Shown: positions 18,010 to 28,105, counted from the stretch's first letter. The stretch: DNA of 64,000 nucleotides from an uncultured Psychroserpens sp. (GCF_947500255.1 NZ_CANMRL010000001.1:868001-932000); one strand, 5' to 3'. Translations and numbers: made by a program. Notes: generated by a model from the sequence alone, not told the origin.

Positions 18010-20310
18010 TTAGTTGATTTCTTTTAAGATAAAAGGACCTTTCCAGGACACCTCATTGTTATTTATATTTAATTTGTGTTCTATTTCATTATCATTATTT
18101 AGATTAGAAATAACAAACATTACTTTTTTATCTTTATTTGTTATGATTTGAATTGCTGTATAATCTTTAGAATCTAATACAACCTCAATAGATTTTATAT
18201 TACTCTTAGAATTTATAGCTAATTCAGACACTGGGCTATATACACCTGTTGATTCTATAATTGAAGCAAACACCGTGTTTTTTGAATTTCTTTTTCGTAA
18301 AACAAGCGCAGGTTCTTGACGTAAATTAAATTCTGGATCATTCGCGCCAATTTTAGCAAGAATAACTTCGTCTCCTTTTGATGTTACCGCAGTATAATTG
18401 TAAAATTTATTATTTAGCAACCAGTTTAGTTTTATATTTTCGCCTTTAGTTATTGCGTTAGCTTCATTATATAAATGTTGATACCCATTTTTATTACCTA
18501 AAATTTGCGGAACGTCACTTTTTGTATATTCAAAACTTGTTTGTATTAGCTGTCCTAAATAATAGAGTGGTAAATCATACTGATTAGCTGTTTCAGATTC
18601 TACTCTCATAATATCTAAAACATAAGGATTGTCATAATCATTATCTTTTATTGTTACAAAGGTTCGATGCAACTTGGTTCCTGGATATGCATTGTCTTCT
18701 TTTGCACTGGATACTTGCAAGTTTTCATTATCAGCATTAAACACATATTTGTATGAATGGTGCTTACTCCCAATATCATATTTTCCTTGAAAATGAGATG
18801 TTTCATTTTGCACCAATGTGTTATGTGAAATAGATTGTTTGGCCCAAGTTTTATTTTCTTTTAAATAATTACCACCACCTTTTTGTTCGATATTAACGTA
18901 ACGTGACATTCCGTAGTCTTGAATAATTTCTTTACCATCTTCGAAAAGGGCAAACGATAATTTATCATAATGTCCATGGCTTAATCCATGTGCTGTATAT
19001 TTATGTACTAACTCTAAATTACCACTTCTCAAAATAGCTACTGCTCCTTGATCACCATTTGCTCCATCTGATAATTCAATAGATTTTTTATCAAAAGGTT
19101 TTGTCTTCCCTTCTTTTATACCAAGTGCTACTGCTAAACCTGCGTCATCAAGTGTGACTTCACTTTGTTTTTTTGCTATACTTAATAATTCGGGGTTATT
19201 ACCTCCAAAATGGTAGGCAATGTCTACAGCTGATATTAAAGACGTATTATAATAGGACATTCCTTTTTGAGAATCATTCAACAAAAAGAAATCGCCATCA
19301 GCATCAGATAAATTTAATAATGCGTTAACTCCTTTAAGTAATACACCGTCTTTATATTCTAAAACTTTTAAATCTGGTTTTTTGTTTTGAAGTGCTTGAG
19401 CAAATATTAAAAAGGGATACATTGCATAACGCTGATAATAAGGTCCTTCAGTATAATAACCATCTGGAGAAAAAGGTTCATCTAAGTTTGCAAAAAAGCC
19501 CTTTTTCCCATCTTTGTTTATGAAGCCACCGTCATTGTCTTTTAAACTCTTATCTAAATCAATGTTTTTTATACCATATAATGCGCTCTGCAATAAAGCA
19601 TCATCTTCCATTACCAAGGCAATCATTCCAACAGCCACATTTCCCCAGGTGCTATGGTTGTGAACACGATTAAAGAATTGAGGATTATCTTTTGAAATAT
19701 GATCCGCAAAAGGTCTGAACAAGTTTGATTCTAAATTATTACGCTCTTCCTCTGTTAAGTAATCGTATATACAATCATAGGCTTGACTTGTGTATACCAA
19801 CCAATTAGAATCGTTCAGGCATTGCCAAAACAGTTTCCCTCTTGCATAAGATCTTGGTTTAGGGTGAATAGGTAATGTTGGATACATTTTAGCATATTCA
19901 AACAGCATATCCTTTACAAAATTGGCATATTTTTCATCATCAAGAATTTGATACAACACACCAGCTTTTTGCATTAAACTATAGTTTTTTTTATGTGTTG
20001 CATGCGTATAACCTCCAGAATAATCTTTAGGAATTGGGACATCAAAACCATTATTAATTTCAATATCTATCTCTTCTTGAACTTTAGCTAATGTTTGATC
20101 AAAAATTGGAATCTCTCCTAAATTTGCTCTAATAGCTTTAACGCCTTCTTTGGTTAAAATCAAATTTGGATGCTCTTCAGAAGTTATAGTTTCAGAATTA
20201 TTATCTGAAATAGAAGTGTTTTCATTTTTACAAGAAATCATTGTAAAAACAAGAGTTACTATTGCAAATTTTAAAGTTATATTATGTCCTAGTGTCATGG
20301 TTTGTAACAT
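18010..20310 (-). CDS. PL17 exolytic oligoalginate lyase, lipoprotein
   Basis: 766 aa. Lipoprotein signal (FTMISCKN). N-terminal alpha/alpha toroid (about 60-380) with the catalytic Asn-His pair in NRVHNHSTWGNVAVG, then a heparinase II/III-like beta-sheet domain with YTAHGLSHGHYDKLSF. PL17 enzymes release unsaturated monouronates from oligomer ends. The ATG at 20310 overlaps the PL6 stop (TAATG), indicating translational coupling and fixing this start rather than the in-frame ATG four codons later. Confidence 0.94.
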   Translation of the reverse strand: MLQTMTLGHNITLKFAIVTLVFTMISCKNENTSISDNNSETITSEEHPNLILTKEGVKAIRANLGEIPIFDQTLAKVQEEIDIEINNGFDVPIPKDYSGGYTHATHKKNYSLMQKAGVLYQILDDEKYANFVKDMLFEYAKMYPTLPIHPKPRSYARGKLFWQCLNDSNWLVYTSQAYDCIYDYLTEEERNNLESNLFRPFADHISKDNPQFFNRVHNHSTWGNVAVGMIALVMEDDALLQSALYGIKNIDLDKSLKDNDGGFINKDGKKGFFANLDEPFSPDGYYTEGPYYQRYAMYPFLIFAQALQNKKPDLKVLEYKDGVLLKGVNALLNLSDADGDFFLLNDSQKGMSYYNTSLISAVDIAYHFGGNNPELLSIAKKQSEVTLDDAGLAVALGIKEGKTKPFDKKSIELSDGANGDQGAVAILRSGNLELVHKYTAHGLSHGHYDKLSFALFEDGKEIIQDYGMSRYVNIEQKGGGNYLKENKTWAKQSISHNTLVQNETSHFQGKYDIGSKHHSYKYVFNADNENLQVSSAKEDNAYPGTKLHRTFVTIKDNDYDNPYVLDIMRVESETANQYDLPLYYLGQLIQTSFEYTKSDVPQILGNKNGYQHLYNEANAITKGENIKLNWLLNNKFYNYTAVTSKGDEVILAKIGANDPEFNLRQEPALVLRKRNSKNTVFASIIESTGVYSPVSELAINSKSNIKSIEVVLDSKDYTAIQIITNKDKKVMFVISNLNNDNEIEHKLNINNNEVSWKGPFILKEIN

Positions 20311-22877
20311 TAATTTGAAATAACTATCATTTTTGATATGATCTGATTTCTATTTGATAAGCTAAGAATGTATGCTCCATTAATCAATGATGATGTATCT
20401 ATACTTAATTCTTCAGAGGCTGTATGTATAGTTTTCTCAATAACTTTTCTACCATCTAAACTATATACTTGAATAAAATCAATCTGGTTATTTATGTCTT
20501 TAATATACAATTTATCCTTAGCAGGAACAGGATAAAGTGATATGCTATTTTGTAAATCAACTTCACTAATTGATAACCTTTGATTACCAAAGAACTCTAT
20601 TTCTGTAATATTCGTCCATACGCTTACTCTAGTATCGCCTGCACTATTAAATCTTCCATAACCCATTAATTTCACATAGCGTGCATTAGCAGTTATCTCA
20701 TATTGATCAAAAGCATCATTTACGCCAGTTGTTGTAGTAATTAATAAATCTCCAGTTGTTGGTAATACCATTGTGAAATCTGAAGCATTTGTTCCCGTTG
20801 TAGACAGCCAGACTTGTAAACCATAAGGATCATTCTTGTCATCTGTAGCGATTTGTATTAAATCAAGCTCATATTCACTACCTAAATCGTAAATAACATA
20901 TTCTCCATCGCCTTTGTTATCTCCTGGTAAAATAGCACCATCTTGGGCTGTCCAATGTGTTTCAGTATCTTTATCTAATGTGTTTGATGCGTAGTTAAAT
21001 TTATTATTAGCAGGCTCTACTTGTTCTTGCGAAAAAGAGTGAATGGTAACAGGGTCATCAATTAGACCTGTATTAATTAGGTCGTATAACTCTGTTAAAT
21101 CTGCACCTTCTTGTGTAACATTTAAGATTCTTACAATATCATCACCTCCAGGGTCTTGCATAAAAGTTACGGTACCTGCTCTACTGTTTACATCTGTATT
21201 TTCAGCAACTGTCACTGAAACAATTGCACTAGCAGTTCCTGAGCTAATATCAATAGATATCCAAGCGTCATTAGATACAGCTGTCCAACTTACGTTTGCA
21301 TTTACAGAAACATCATTACTACCAGCATTAAAGGTAAACTCTGGCAAGCTACTAACAGTTAAGGTTTCTGATACACTAATGGTGCAATCACCATCCAAAA
21401 TGCTAGCGCCTAAATTATCAACAAAACATGCTCCTATTCCATAACCAACCATAGCGTCGGTTGTTGGTTCATAAGTACCCATATCAGCACCTTTTCCGGA
21501 AGAACCAGGTCCAGAAAACGTAAAAATTTCACCATTTGCTGTTGCTGCTATTCCAGTCTCTTCAGAGAAGCCTGTATTGGTTTCACCTAAAACAGTTCCT
21601 TTATAAACGTTTCCTGTGTACATTAAAGTTGTACCCAGATTAGCATAGGACGTAGGTGTATCACCAGAAATAATATCTGATATATTTGGATTGGCCGCAG
21701 CGAAATAAATTAAATTATCAGAAACAGTTCCTGTTGGATCGGTTGACCCTTTATCGGTGTTATAAAACAATGGTGCATTAGTGTTTATTATGGTATTATT
21801 TGACAGGTTAATATTTTCAGATTTTTGGTATCCATTTGTAGTATTAGTAGATGTACAAGGAACTGCATTATTATCATTACCACCTAAAAATGTTATACCG
21901 TTATTCCATTTGGCCTGGCTATTTACTGTAATACAATCTTGAATGTAATTATTCGTAATGTCATGGTTGCTATCGGTAATTCTGATTCCTCCAGTGCCTT
22001 CAACGTCTTCACCTAAAAAGTAGTTTCCATCAACCGTCGCATCAGAACCATGACGCAATACTAAAGACCCTCTGCATCTTCTAAAAGTGTTATTAATAAA
22101 TATGTTGTTTTTACTTTTATTGGTGATGATTTCATTTTCACCATCAGCCTCAACAAAATAGTTATTGATTACAGCAACATTACTATTTACATTTTGATTT
22201 CCACTAGAACCAATACGAATAGTCTCACTATCACCAGAATTACTTAACGTATTATCAATTTTTTCATAGTTATAGAAATAATTATTACTTATGGTGTGCC
22301 CAACTGTTGCACAAGGATCATTTTCAGCATTATACTGGTATTCTGCTAATATTAGGGCACCTGCACTTGATTTATTCATAAAAGAGCAGTTAATCACATT
22401 GTTGTAAGTTCCGTAAAGTACAATCCATCTATGTTTTGTAATAGAATTGTTCGCCATATCATCGGCTACATCATCAGGGTGTATTGCTAAACCATCAATC
22501 GCACAATTTTGAATTGTACTATAATTAGCATAATCAGTCCCATTTCTAAATTGAATAAAATTGCTAGCTCCAAAACCTCCTTGCCAATGAAAGCCATCCA
22601 CGATAACATAATCACCACCAATATTCATTTGTAAACCACCAGTAAAAATAACGCCTCCAGGTGTTTCTGCTCTAAAAACAATAGGTTCACTTGCAGTTCC
22701 ATTACCAATAAAGTCTATTCGTTCTTCAGTATTGTATGTTCCATTTGCTAAAATAATTACATCTCCTGGTCCATAAACCTCATTCTCTAATGCTTCAGGG
22801 CTAGTGATATTATAAGTCGTTTGGCTTATTACTAATGAAGAAAAAAGTAATAAAGAACAAAGTAAAATATTTTTCAT
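20310..22877 (-). CDS. PL6 alginate lyase with BACON, F5/8-type C and T9SS domains
   Basis: Secreted multi-domain lyase, 855 aa. Signal peptide (MKNILLCSLLLFSSLVISQ), a right-handed beta-helix PL6 domain (~20-420) with NKSKNN and GSLVLRHG holding the catalytic Lys and Arg, a BACON domain (~510-595; VSWTAVSNDAWISI), a discoidin/CBM32-like domain (~605-765) and a T9SS sorting domain (from LYPVPAKDKLYI). The ATG at 22877 is chosen over the in-frame TTG at 22907 because it starts the signal peptide and because 22907 lies inside the operator. First gene of the PL6-PL17-kdgF operon. Confidence 0.93.
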   Translation of the reverse strand: MKNILLCSLLLFSSLVISQTTYNITSPEALENEVYGPGDVIILANGTYNTEERIDFIGNGTASEPIVFRAETPGGVIFTGGLQMNIGGDYVIVDGFHWQGGFGASNFIQFRNGTDYANYSTIQNCAIDGLAIHPDDVADDMANNSITKHRWIVLYGTYNNVINCSFMNKSSAGALILAEYQYNAENDPCATVGHTISNNYFYNYEKIDNTLSNSGDSETIRIGSSGNQNVNSNVAVINNYFVEADGENEIITNKSKNNIFINNTFRRCRGSLVLRHGSDATVDGNYFLGEDVEGTGGIRITDSNHDITNNYIQDCITVNSQAKWNNGITFLGGNDNNAVPCTSTNTTNGYQKSENINLSNNTIINTNAPLFYNTDKGSTDPTGTVSDNLIYFAAANPNISDIISGDTPTSYANLGTTLMYTGNVYKGTVLGETNTGFSEETGIAATANGEIFTFSGPGSSGKGADMGTYEPTTDAMVGYGIGACFVDNLGASILDGDCTISVSETLTVSSLPEFTFNAGSNDVSVNANVSWTAVSNDAWISIDISSGTASAIVSVTVAENTDVNSRAGTVTFMQDPGGDDIVRILNVTQEGADLTELYDLINTGLIDDPVTIHSFSQEQVEPANNKFNYASNTLDKDTETHWTAQDGAILPGDNKGDGEYVIYDLGSEYELDLIQIATDDKNDPYGLQVWLSTTGTNASDFTMVLPTTGDLLITTTTGVNDAFDQYEITANARYVKLMGYGRFNSAGDTRVSVWTNITEIEFFGNQRLSISEVDLQNSISLYPVPAKDKLYIKDINNQIDFIQVYSLDGRKVIEKTIHTASEELSIDTSSLINGAYILSLSNRNQIISKMIVISN

Positions 22878-22896
22878 TTTAAATGTATTGTTAAAC

Positions 22897-22919
22897 TGGT
22901 TAACCAAACTGGTTAACCA
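22897..22919. promoter_or_regulatory. tandem GntR-type operator of the PL6-PL17-kdgF operon
   Basis: Two perfect palindromes TGGTTAACCA (22897-22906 and 22910-22919), again 13 bp apart. They lie 20-42 bp upstream of the ATG and run into the -7 box. Confidence 0.8.
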
Positions 22920-22925
22920 AATATA
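22918..22925 (-). promoter_or_regulatory. -7 box of the PL6-PL17-kdgF operon
   Basis: TATATTTG on the minus strand, overlapping the outer operator copy by two bases exactly as at the two other operators. A good -33 TTG is not visible at the usual distance; TTCG occurs at 22943-22946. Confidence 0.6.
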
Positions 22926-23037
22926 AGAATAATTTTTGAAATCGAATATTTACGTTGAATGTACTTAGTTAGTATATGTTTTTTTAACGAGTAATTAGTT
23001 CTGATTTGTATTTAACCACATCAACTTTAATGACGAA

Positions 23038-23808
23038 CTACATGTTGTAAACACCTCCATTAATATCGAGAGTAGCACCAGTAATAAAACCGTCATATTC
23101 AGATGCGAGATATAAGACTGCTCGAGCTACATCTGCAGCATTACCTGCTCTTTGAATTGGAATACCAGAAATTGTTGCAGCTGCTGATTCTTTTGTTGTG
23201 TGTGTGTCATGAAATGAAGTGCCAAGAATTAAACCTGGAGCTACTGCATTAACTCGAGTCCCTTGAGTACCAAACTCGGTTGCAAGTGCTCTTGTATAAG
23301 TTAAGATAGCACCTTTACTAGTAGCATAGGCTAAAGAACCTGGGTGGCCTCCTTTTCTTCCTGCCAATGATGCCAAATTAACGATACTACTATTGATGTT
23401 TTTTGCTAAATAAGGTGATGCAGCTCTTGTAACAAACATCATAGATGTGAGATTGATATCCATGACTTTATTCCAAAATTCAGTTTCCATTTCATTTAGC
23501 AATTTACGTGCAACTAGTGATCCGGCATTATTAATTAGTATATCTAAACCATCTAATGCCTCTGCCGATTTTTTAACTAGCGCATTGGCATCGTCTTCCT
23601 TTGTTAAATCACCACTTATAGCAATCGCTTTTTGTCCTTTGCCTTTTGCATATTCAACCAATTGATTTGCAGTATTTGCGCTAGAAAAATAGTGGACAGC
23701 CACATGGGCACCATTATCAATAAAGTGTTTAGTAATAGACTCACCAATACCTTGAGCTCCAGCAGTAATGAGCACTTTTTTCCCAGTTAATTTTTTATAT
23801 ATTTTCAT
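23038..23808 (-). CDS. second SDR oxidoreductase of the alginate locus
   Basis: 256 aa short-chain dehydrogenase with NNAG (93-96), S147 and YATSK (Y161, K165). The cofactor loop reads TAGAQGIG rather than the common TGxxxGIG, a variant seen in some SDRs. It ends an operon of lyases, the Nramp-like transporter and the gluconokinase/6PGDH fusion. It could be a second DEH reductase with a different cofactor preference, as known in some alginate degraders, or an oxidoreductase for a related sugar acid. Substrate not shown by sequence. Confidence 0.85.
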   Translation of the reverse strand: MKIYKKLTGKKVLITAGAQGIGESITKHFIDNGAHVAVHYFSSANTANQLVEYAKGKGQKAIAISGDLTKEDDANALVKKSAEALDGLDILINNAGSLVARKLLNEMETEFWNKVMDINLTSMMFVTRAASPYLAKNINSSIVNLASLAGRKGGHPGSLAYATSKGAILTYTRALATEFGTQGTRVNAVAPGLILGTSFHDTHTTKESAAATISGIPIQRAGNAADVARAVLYLASEYDGFITGATLDINGGVYNM

Positions 23809-23817
23809 ATCATTGAA

Positions 23818-24906
23818 TTAATCATTTTTAGTAAAATAGCCTTGATTAGATACTGATGTATCACTTACAGTTATACTTGCTTTTTTAAACCAAACCTCAG
23901 CGTAATTTCCATCTTTATATTGTTTATGTATATCTCCACCATGTGTCTCAGCACCAGAACACCAGTTTTTATTTACGTCTGGTGACTTTCCATTGGTTTG
24001 GTTATATGACCCTAATTTAAAAAAACAGCCTTCACCAGCATAGGCGTTCTTGCGCTCTAACCCATCTTGTCCTATTGGTACAAACAAGCTTTGGGTTTGT
24101 TCAGGTATGTCATCTTTTGTAGTATATTCTGATTCGATTAAGTTCTTTGTAAATGTTTTAGTCTTATGTTCTTTACTGGTAAATGTCAAGTTCATAATAC
24201 CATTTTTAACTTCAATTTTATAACTAAATTCTTCCCCTAATTCAATACCATCTTTAGGTTCTTCTGGATAGGTGTTTTCGCTAGTACCAACTACAGAAAA
24301 GTCATGACCCCAAACAGCAGTAGAGTAATCCCATCGTCCAGAATTATCGTCACCAGCTGTATTAATCTCATAGTGCCAAAAAACCGACCCTTTACTATGA
24401 CCTGGGAATTTCTTGTAAAATATTTTAAGTGGCTCATTCTCATGCCCATCGGCACTATGAATCTGGCCAATAACTACGGAATAAGAAGCTGCTACGCGAG
24501 CATCACCTGTTGATGATACATTCATGACCTTGAGCGTCGCTGATAGTTTATCATCAGCAATTGCTGGATACCATTTTTTTACTTGAGCTAATTCGGTTCT
24601 ACAATTATTTGAAGTCCCGTGGGTATTTCCTGCATTGGGTGCTTTATAAACTACCCAATCTTCTTTACCATCATTTGCTGTATAAAAGAAATCTTCATGT
24701 TCAAAATTATTTGCATGACCAACATTTGAGCCATCTCCTAAAATTAAATTCCAATCGTTAAAAAATGGAATAACATCACTTGCGTAAACGGTTTTTTGCC
24801 CTTCTTTTTTATTTGACTTTTTTTCAGTGTTGTTACAACTACTTAGTATTAAAAAAACACCAAGAGTAAAAACTGTTACTAATGATATGATATGTTTTTT
24901 ATTCAT
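23818..24906 (-). CDS. PL7 alginate lyase, lipoprotein (copy A of a paralogous pair)
   Basis: 362 aa with lipobox ILSSC. PL7 motifs: NNCRTELAQV (catalytic Arg), VVIGQIHS (Gln/His) and CFFKLGSYNQ (Tyr region; phenylalanine stands where the usual YFK tyrosine is). The closest relative in the window is 28159-29184, with which it shares most of its length (FPGHSKGSVFWHYEINT, DGIELGEEFSYKIEV). Nine bp upstream of the SDR gene. Probably anchored on the outer membrane; oligomer length preference cannot be told. Confidence 0.92.
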   Translation of the reverse strand: MNKKHIISLVTVFTLGVFLILSSCNNTEKKSNKKEGQKTVYASDVIPFFNDWNLILGDGSNVGHANNFEHEDFFYTANDGKEDWVVYKAPNAGNTHGTSNNCRTELAQVKKWYPAIADDKLSATLKVMNVSSTGDARVAASYSVVIGQIHSADGHENEPLKIFYKKFPGHSKGSVFWHYEINTAGDDNSGRWDYSTAVWGHDFSVVGTSENTYPEEPKDGIELGEEFSYKIEVKNGIMNLTFTSKEHKTKTFTKNLIESEYTTKDDIPEQTQSLFVPIGQDGLERKNAYAGEGCFFKLGSYNQTNGKSPDVNKNWCSGAETHGGDIHKQYKDGNYAEVWFKKASITVSDTSVSNQGYFTKND

Positions 24907-24928
24907 TTCTTTATGTATTTGAATGCTA

Positions 24929-26203
24929 TTAAAAATACTCTAGTAATGCTATTATACCGTTATAAGAAATCACTAAAGAAAAGAACAATGCTGCATACAT
25001 CCCAATATAAACACCAAGATGCGTCTTATAACCTTTCATCACCTTTTTGCTACTTAACATTAGTATAATTCCTAATATTACAATTGGCAATACAAATACA
25101 TTAAACACCTGTGATAATATTTGAATTTCTATAGGATTTGCGCCAAATGCCGGACCAATTAAAGCTACCAAACATGCTATAGCTGTTATAATTCTAAACT
25201 GGCGTGAATTGGTATCTATCGTTCCAGATTGATAATCTGCAACCAAAAGTGGCGCTATTAGCAAACAAGGAAAAATAGAAGATAAACCAGCACTCAAAGC
25301 CCCGAAAAAGAAAATAGTGACTGCCCATTTGCCTGCAACGGGCTCCAAAGTGTTTGCCATATCTAGTACATGGTTAACCTCTATGCCTTTATAAAATAAA
25401 GCACCAGCAGCAACTGCCATTATGGTACCACTGATTATAAATATTAAAATAGCAGCTGTAATGGCGTCTTTTTTTTGCTGCTTTAAGTTTTTAATCGTCC
25501 AACCTTTTCCTTTAACAAATAATGGGCGAGATAAAAACGTCGCTGCAGCCATAGTAGTGCCAACAAAAGCAGCAACTAACATTTTACCGCCTGGCACATC
25601 TGGAATAGTAGGTATTAAACCTTTAACAACATCTATTGGAAGTGGCTGTACAAAAAATAATGAAAGCAAAAATGACATGCCCATTAGTGTAACAAATATG
25701 ATCAATATCTTTTCGAAAAAAGTGTACTTACCAACTAGCATCAACAGGTAAAACGTAACAATTATTATAATTGCTATCGTTAAAACAGTTCCATATTCAT
25801 GAGTACTTAATCCTTCAAAATTAAGTACCAGAATTTCGAAAATAATATTTGATGAAATTCCTAAAATTCCCATGAGTGAATTCCATTGTCCAAATGTAAT
25901 ACCGACAATAATTAAGATAGCCAATACTTTACCAAACTTCAAATGCTTTTTAAATCCGTATAGTGCTGTTTCTCCTGTTATTAATGCAAAGTTTCCGTAT
26001 GCAAACATTAAAATTCCAGAGAATAAACAACTTAAAAAAAGCACCCAAAGTAATTGCATATTAAATTTACTTCCCGCAACTATCATTGAAGTTACACTAC
26101 CTGTACCTATAGTATAACCTATTGCAAAAATCCCTGGACCAAAACCTAATATTATGGTAATTATCTTTTTGAGAAAAGTTTTTTTAATTGTTGGTGCTTC
26201 CAT
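24929..26203 (-). CDS. Nramp-fold transporter lacking canonical metal-binding motifs
   Basis: 424 aa, 11 predicted helices with overall Nramp similarity (GFGPGIFAIGY at the start of helix 1). The metal-binding DPGN of helix 1 is replaced by TIGT (31-34), and the helix 6 MPH motif by MAAA (218-221). These residues bind Mn/Fe in true Nramp proteins, so divalent metal uptake is doubtful. It lies 15 bp after the gluconokinase/6PGDH fusion and 22 bp before a PL7 lyase, so a role in alginate or sugar-acid metabolism is possible. Function not established. Confidence 0.8.
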   Translation of the reverse strand: MEAPTIKKTFLKKIITIILGFGPGIFAIGYTIGTGSVTSMIVAGSKFNMQLLWVLFLSCLFSGILMFAYGNFALITGETALYGFKKHLKFGKVLAILIIVGITFGQWNSLMGILGISSNIIFEILVLNFEGLSTHEYGTVLTIAIIIIVTFYLLMLVGKYTFFEKILIIFVTLMGMSFLLSLFFVQPLPIDVVKGLIPTIPDVPGGKMLVAAFVGTTMAAATFLSRPLFVKGKGWTIKNLKQQKKDAITAAILIFIISGTIMAVAAGALFYKGIEVNHVLDMANTLEPVAGKWAVTIFFFGALSAGLSSIFPCLLIAPLLVADYQSGTIDTNSRQFRIITAIACLVALIGPAFGANPIEIQILSQVFNVFVLPIVILGIILMLSSKKVMKGYKTHLGVYIGMYAALFFSLVISYNGIIALLEYF

Positions 26204-26218
26204 AATAATAGTTGGTTT

Positions 26219-28105
26219 TTATTTCCAGTTTGTATGATAATTTTTTCCTGAGTTATCATCTAATCTCTGATATGTATGAGCACCAAAGTAATCACGTTGT
26301 GCTTGTATGATATTTGCAGAGGAATATGCTGTAGTTATTCCATTAAAAAATTGAATTGCTTCACTCAATGCAGGAATTGAAACATCATTAAGAATAGATT
26401 GTAAAACGACAGTCTTTGTCGAAGATTTATATTGATTAAGTGTTTCTATAATCTTTTTATGAGTCAATAGATTAGATGTATTCTTAAAGATTTCAACTAA
26501 ATCTTTCATAAGTTTAGATTTAATAATACACCCACTTGTCCAGATTCTTGCAATTTCACTAAGGTTCAAATTCCATGCATAAGACTTTGAAGCTTCAGTT
26601 ATGAGTTTAAATCCTTGATAATGATTTATAATTCTCGCAAATTGATATGCTTCAAATAATTCGTTAAACGTTATTTTAAATTTCACATAACTTCCCTTTT
26701 TAAAACTCTTGTTCAATTGAAGCCGCTCTTCTTTATAAAATGACATATATCTTGTAAATAAAGCTGATGCTATTAATGTACTTGGAACTCCTAGTTCTGC
26801 AGAAGCAATTGCAGTCCAATTTCCTGTTCCCTTATTTCCTGCTTTATCTAAAACTTTATTTACCAACCAATCATTACCTTCTTTTTTTCTAAAGATTGAA
26901 GTTGTTATATCCAATAAGTAACTACTTGCTTGACCCTTCCAACTTTCTAAAGTATCAGCAATCTCGCTTGGGTTTTGACCTAAGGCTTCTAAAATAGTAG
27001 ATACCTCAGCTAACAATTGCATTTCAACATACTCGATACCATTATGAACCATTTTTATAAAATGACCACTACCGTCTGGTCCAATATAAGTACAACATGG
27101 TAAATTGTCTTTATCTTTAGCTGAAATAGCTTCTAGATAAAGCTTTACTTTTTTATAGGCTTCTTTAGCTCCACTTGGCATAATAGATGGTCCCTTTAAA
27201 GCGCCTTCTTCACCTCCTGAAACTCCTGCGCCTACGAGGTGAATGTTCTTTGTTTTTAAATACTCGTAGCGTTCTTTTGTTTTCTTATAATTTGAATTTC
27301 CACAATCAATTAAAATATCGCTTTCAGACAAATAAGGTAAAAGATCTTCTATGACATCATCTATTGCTTTTCCAGCATTGACCATTAGCATTATCTTTTT
27401 TGGCTGTTGCAAAGAATTAACAAAAGCTGCAATATCATCAAAAGCTGCAGCTTGAGACAATTCTTTAAATTGCGTTTTAAAGTTTGTGGCTATATCTTCT
27501 TCTAAACCTTCAACATGTCTATTAAACATAGATATCTTGAAACCATTATTAGCTAAATTTCTGCAAAGGCTTTTTCCCATCACTCCTAAACCAAAAACTC
27601 CAAATTCTGATGCATCCATTAATTCATGTTTGATTGTTCTTATAATATTTTGTGGAGTTTTACTAACATCTATTTGCAATGCTTCTGTAGGATTTTCTAA
27701 AATATCAAATTGTGATTGGAGTAATTCTGAAGGCATAAAATGCTTAGTCCTGCTATTCATTCTTTCGCAAATTTGCTCATATGATCCTGATAAATGGACC
27801 CATTTTGTCTTGCTTTCAATTTCTTTACTCACAATATCACGATACTTTTGCTTTAATGCAGAACAAACAATAATACAACTGTTTTTAATGAGTTCTTTTT
27901 TTGCTAAAGCATTTAAAGTTTCTAACCAAGGTTGCCTATCATCATCATTTAAAGGTTGACCTGAAGACATTTTAGTAATATTGCTTTCAGGATGAAAATC
28001 ATCACCATCAAAAAAAGGAATATTTAAGTCTTGAGCTAGTAATTTTCCTATGGTACTTTTACCAACTCCTGAAACTCCCATTATGAATACTACCTTATTT
28101 TTCAT
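26219..28105 (-). CDS. fused gluconokinase / 6-phosphogluconate dehydrogenase
   Basis: One 628 aa frame with two complete enzymes. Residues 1-163: gluconokinase with P-loop GVSGVGKST (10-18), DGDDFHP, PLNDDDRQPW and CSALKQKYRD. Residues 168-628: decarboxylating 6PGDH with GLGVMG (172-177), GVSGGEEGALKGPS (294-307), KMVHNGIEY (351-359), GNKGTGNW and the C-terminal RDYFGAHTYQR. Together they would turn gluconate into ribulose 5-phosphate, CO2 and NADPH without releasing the intermediate. Such a fusion inside an alginate locus is unexpected; it may supply reductant for DEH reduction or handle an aldonate. Confidence 0.93.
   Translation of the reverse strand: MKNKVVFIMGVSGVGKSTIGKLLAQDLNIPFFDGDDFHPESNITKMSSGQPLNDDDRQPWLETLNALAKKELIKNSCIIVCSALKQKYRDIVSKEIESKTKWVHLSGSYEQICERMNSRTKHFMPSELLQSQFDILENPTEALQIDVSKTPQNIIRTIKHELMDASEFGVFGLGVMGKSLCRNLANNGFKISMFNRHVEGLEEDIATNFKTQFKELSQAAAFDDIAAFVNSLQQPKKIMLMVNAGKAIDDVIEDLLPYLSESDILIDCGNSNYKKTKERYEYLKTKNIHLVGAGVSGGEEGALKGPSIMPSGAKEAYKKVKLYLEAISAKDKDNLPCCTYIGPDGSGHFIKMVHNGIEYVEMQLLAEVSTILEALGQNPSEIADTLESWKGQASSYLLDITTSIFRKKEGNDWLVNKVLDKAGNKGTGNWTAIASAELGVPSTLIASALFTRYMSFYKEERLQLNKSFKKGSYVKFKITFNELFEAYQFARIINHYQGFKLITEASKSYAWNLNLSEIARIWTSGCIIKSKLMKDLVEIFKNTSNLLTHKKIIETLNQYKSSTKTVVLQSILNDVSIPALSEAIQFFNGITTAYSSANIIQAQRDYFGAHTYQRLDDNSGKNYHTNWK

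Noticed and set aside
22878-22907. Ten-codon N-terminal extension of the PL6 lyase from TTG 22907
   Set aside because: The start would lie in the operator and place ten polar residues before an otherwise perfect signal peptide.
24929-26203. Annotation as Mn/Fe uptake transporter
   Set aside because: The residues that bind the metal in Nramp proteins are absent.
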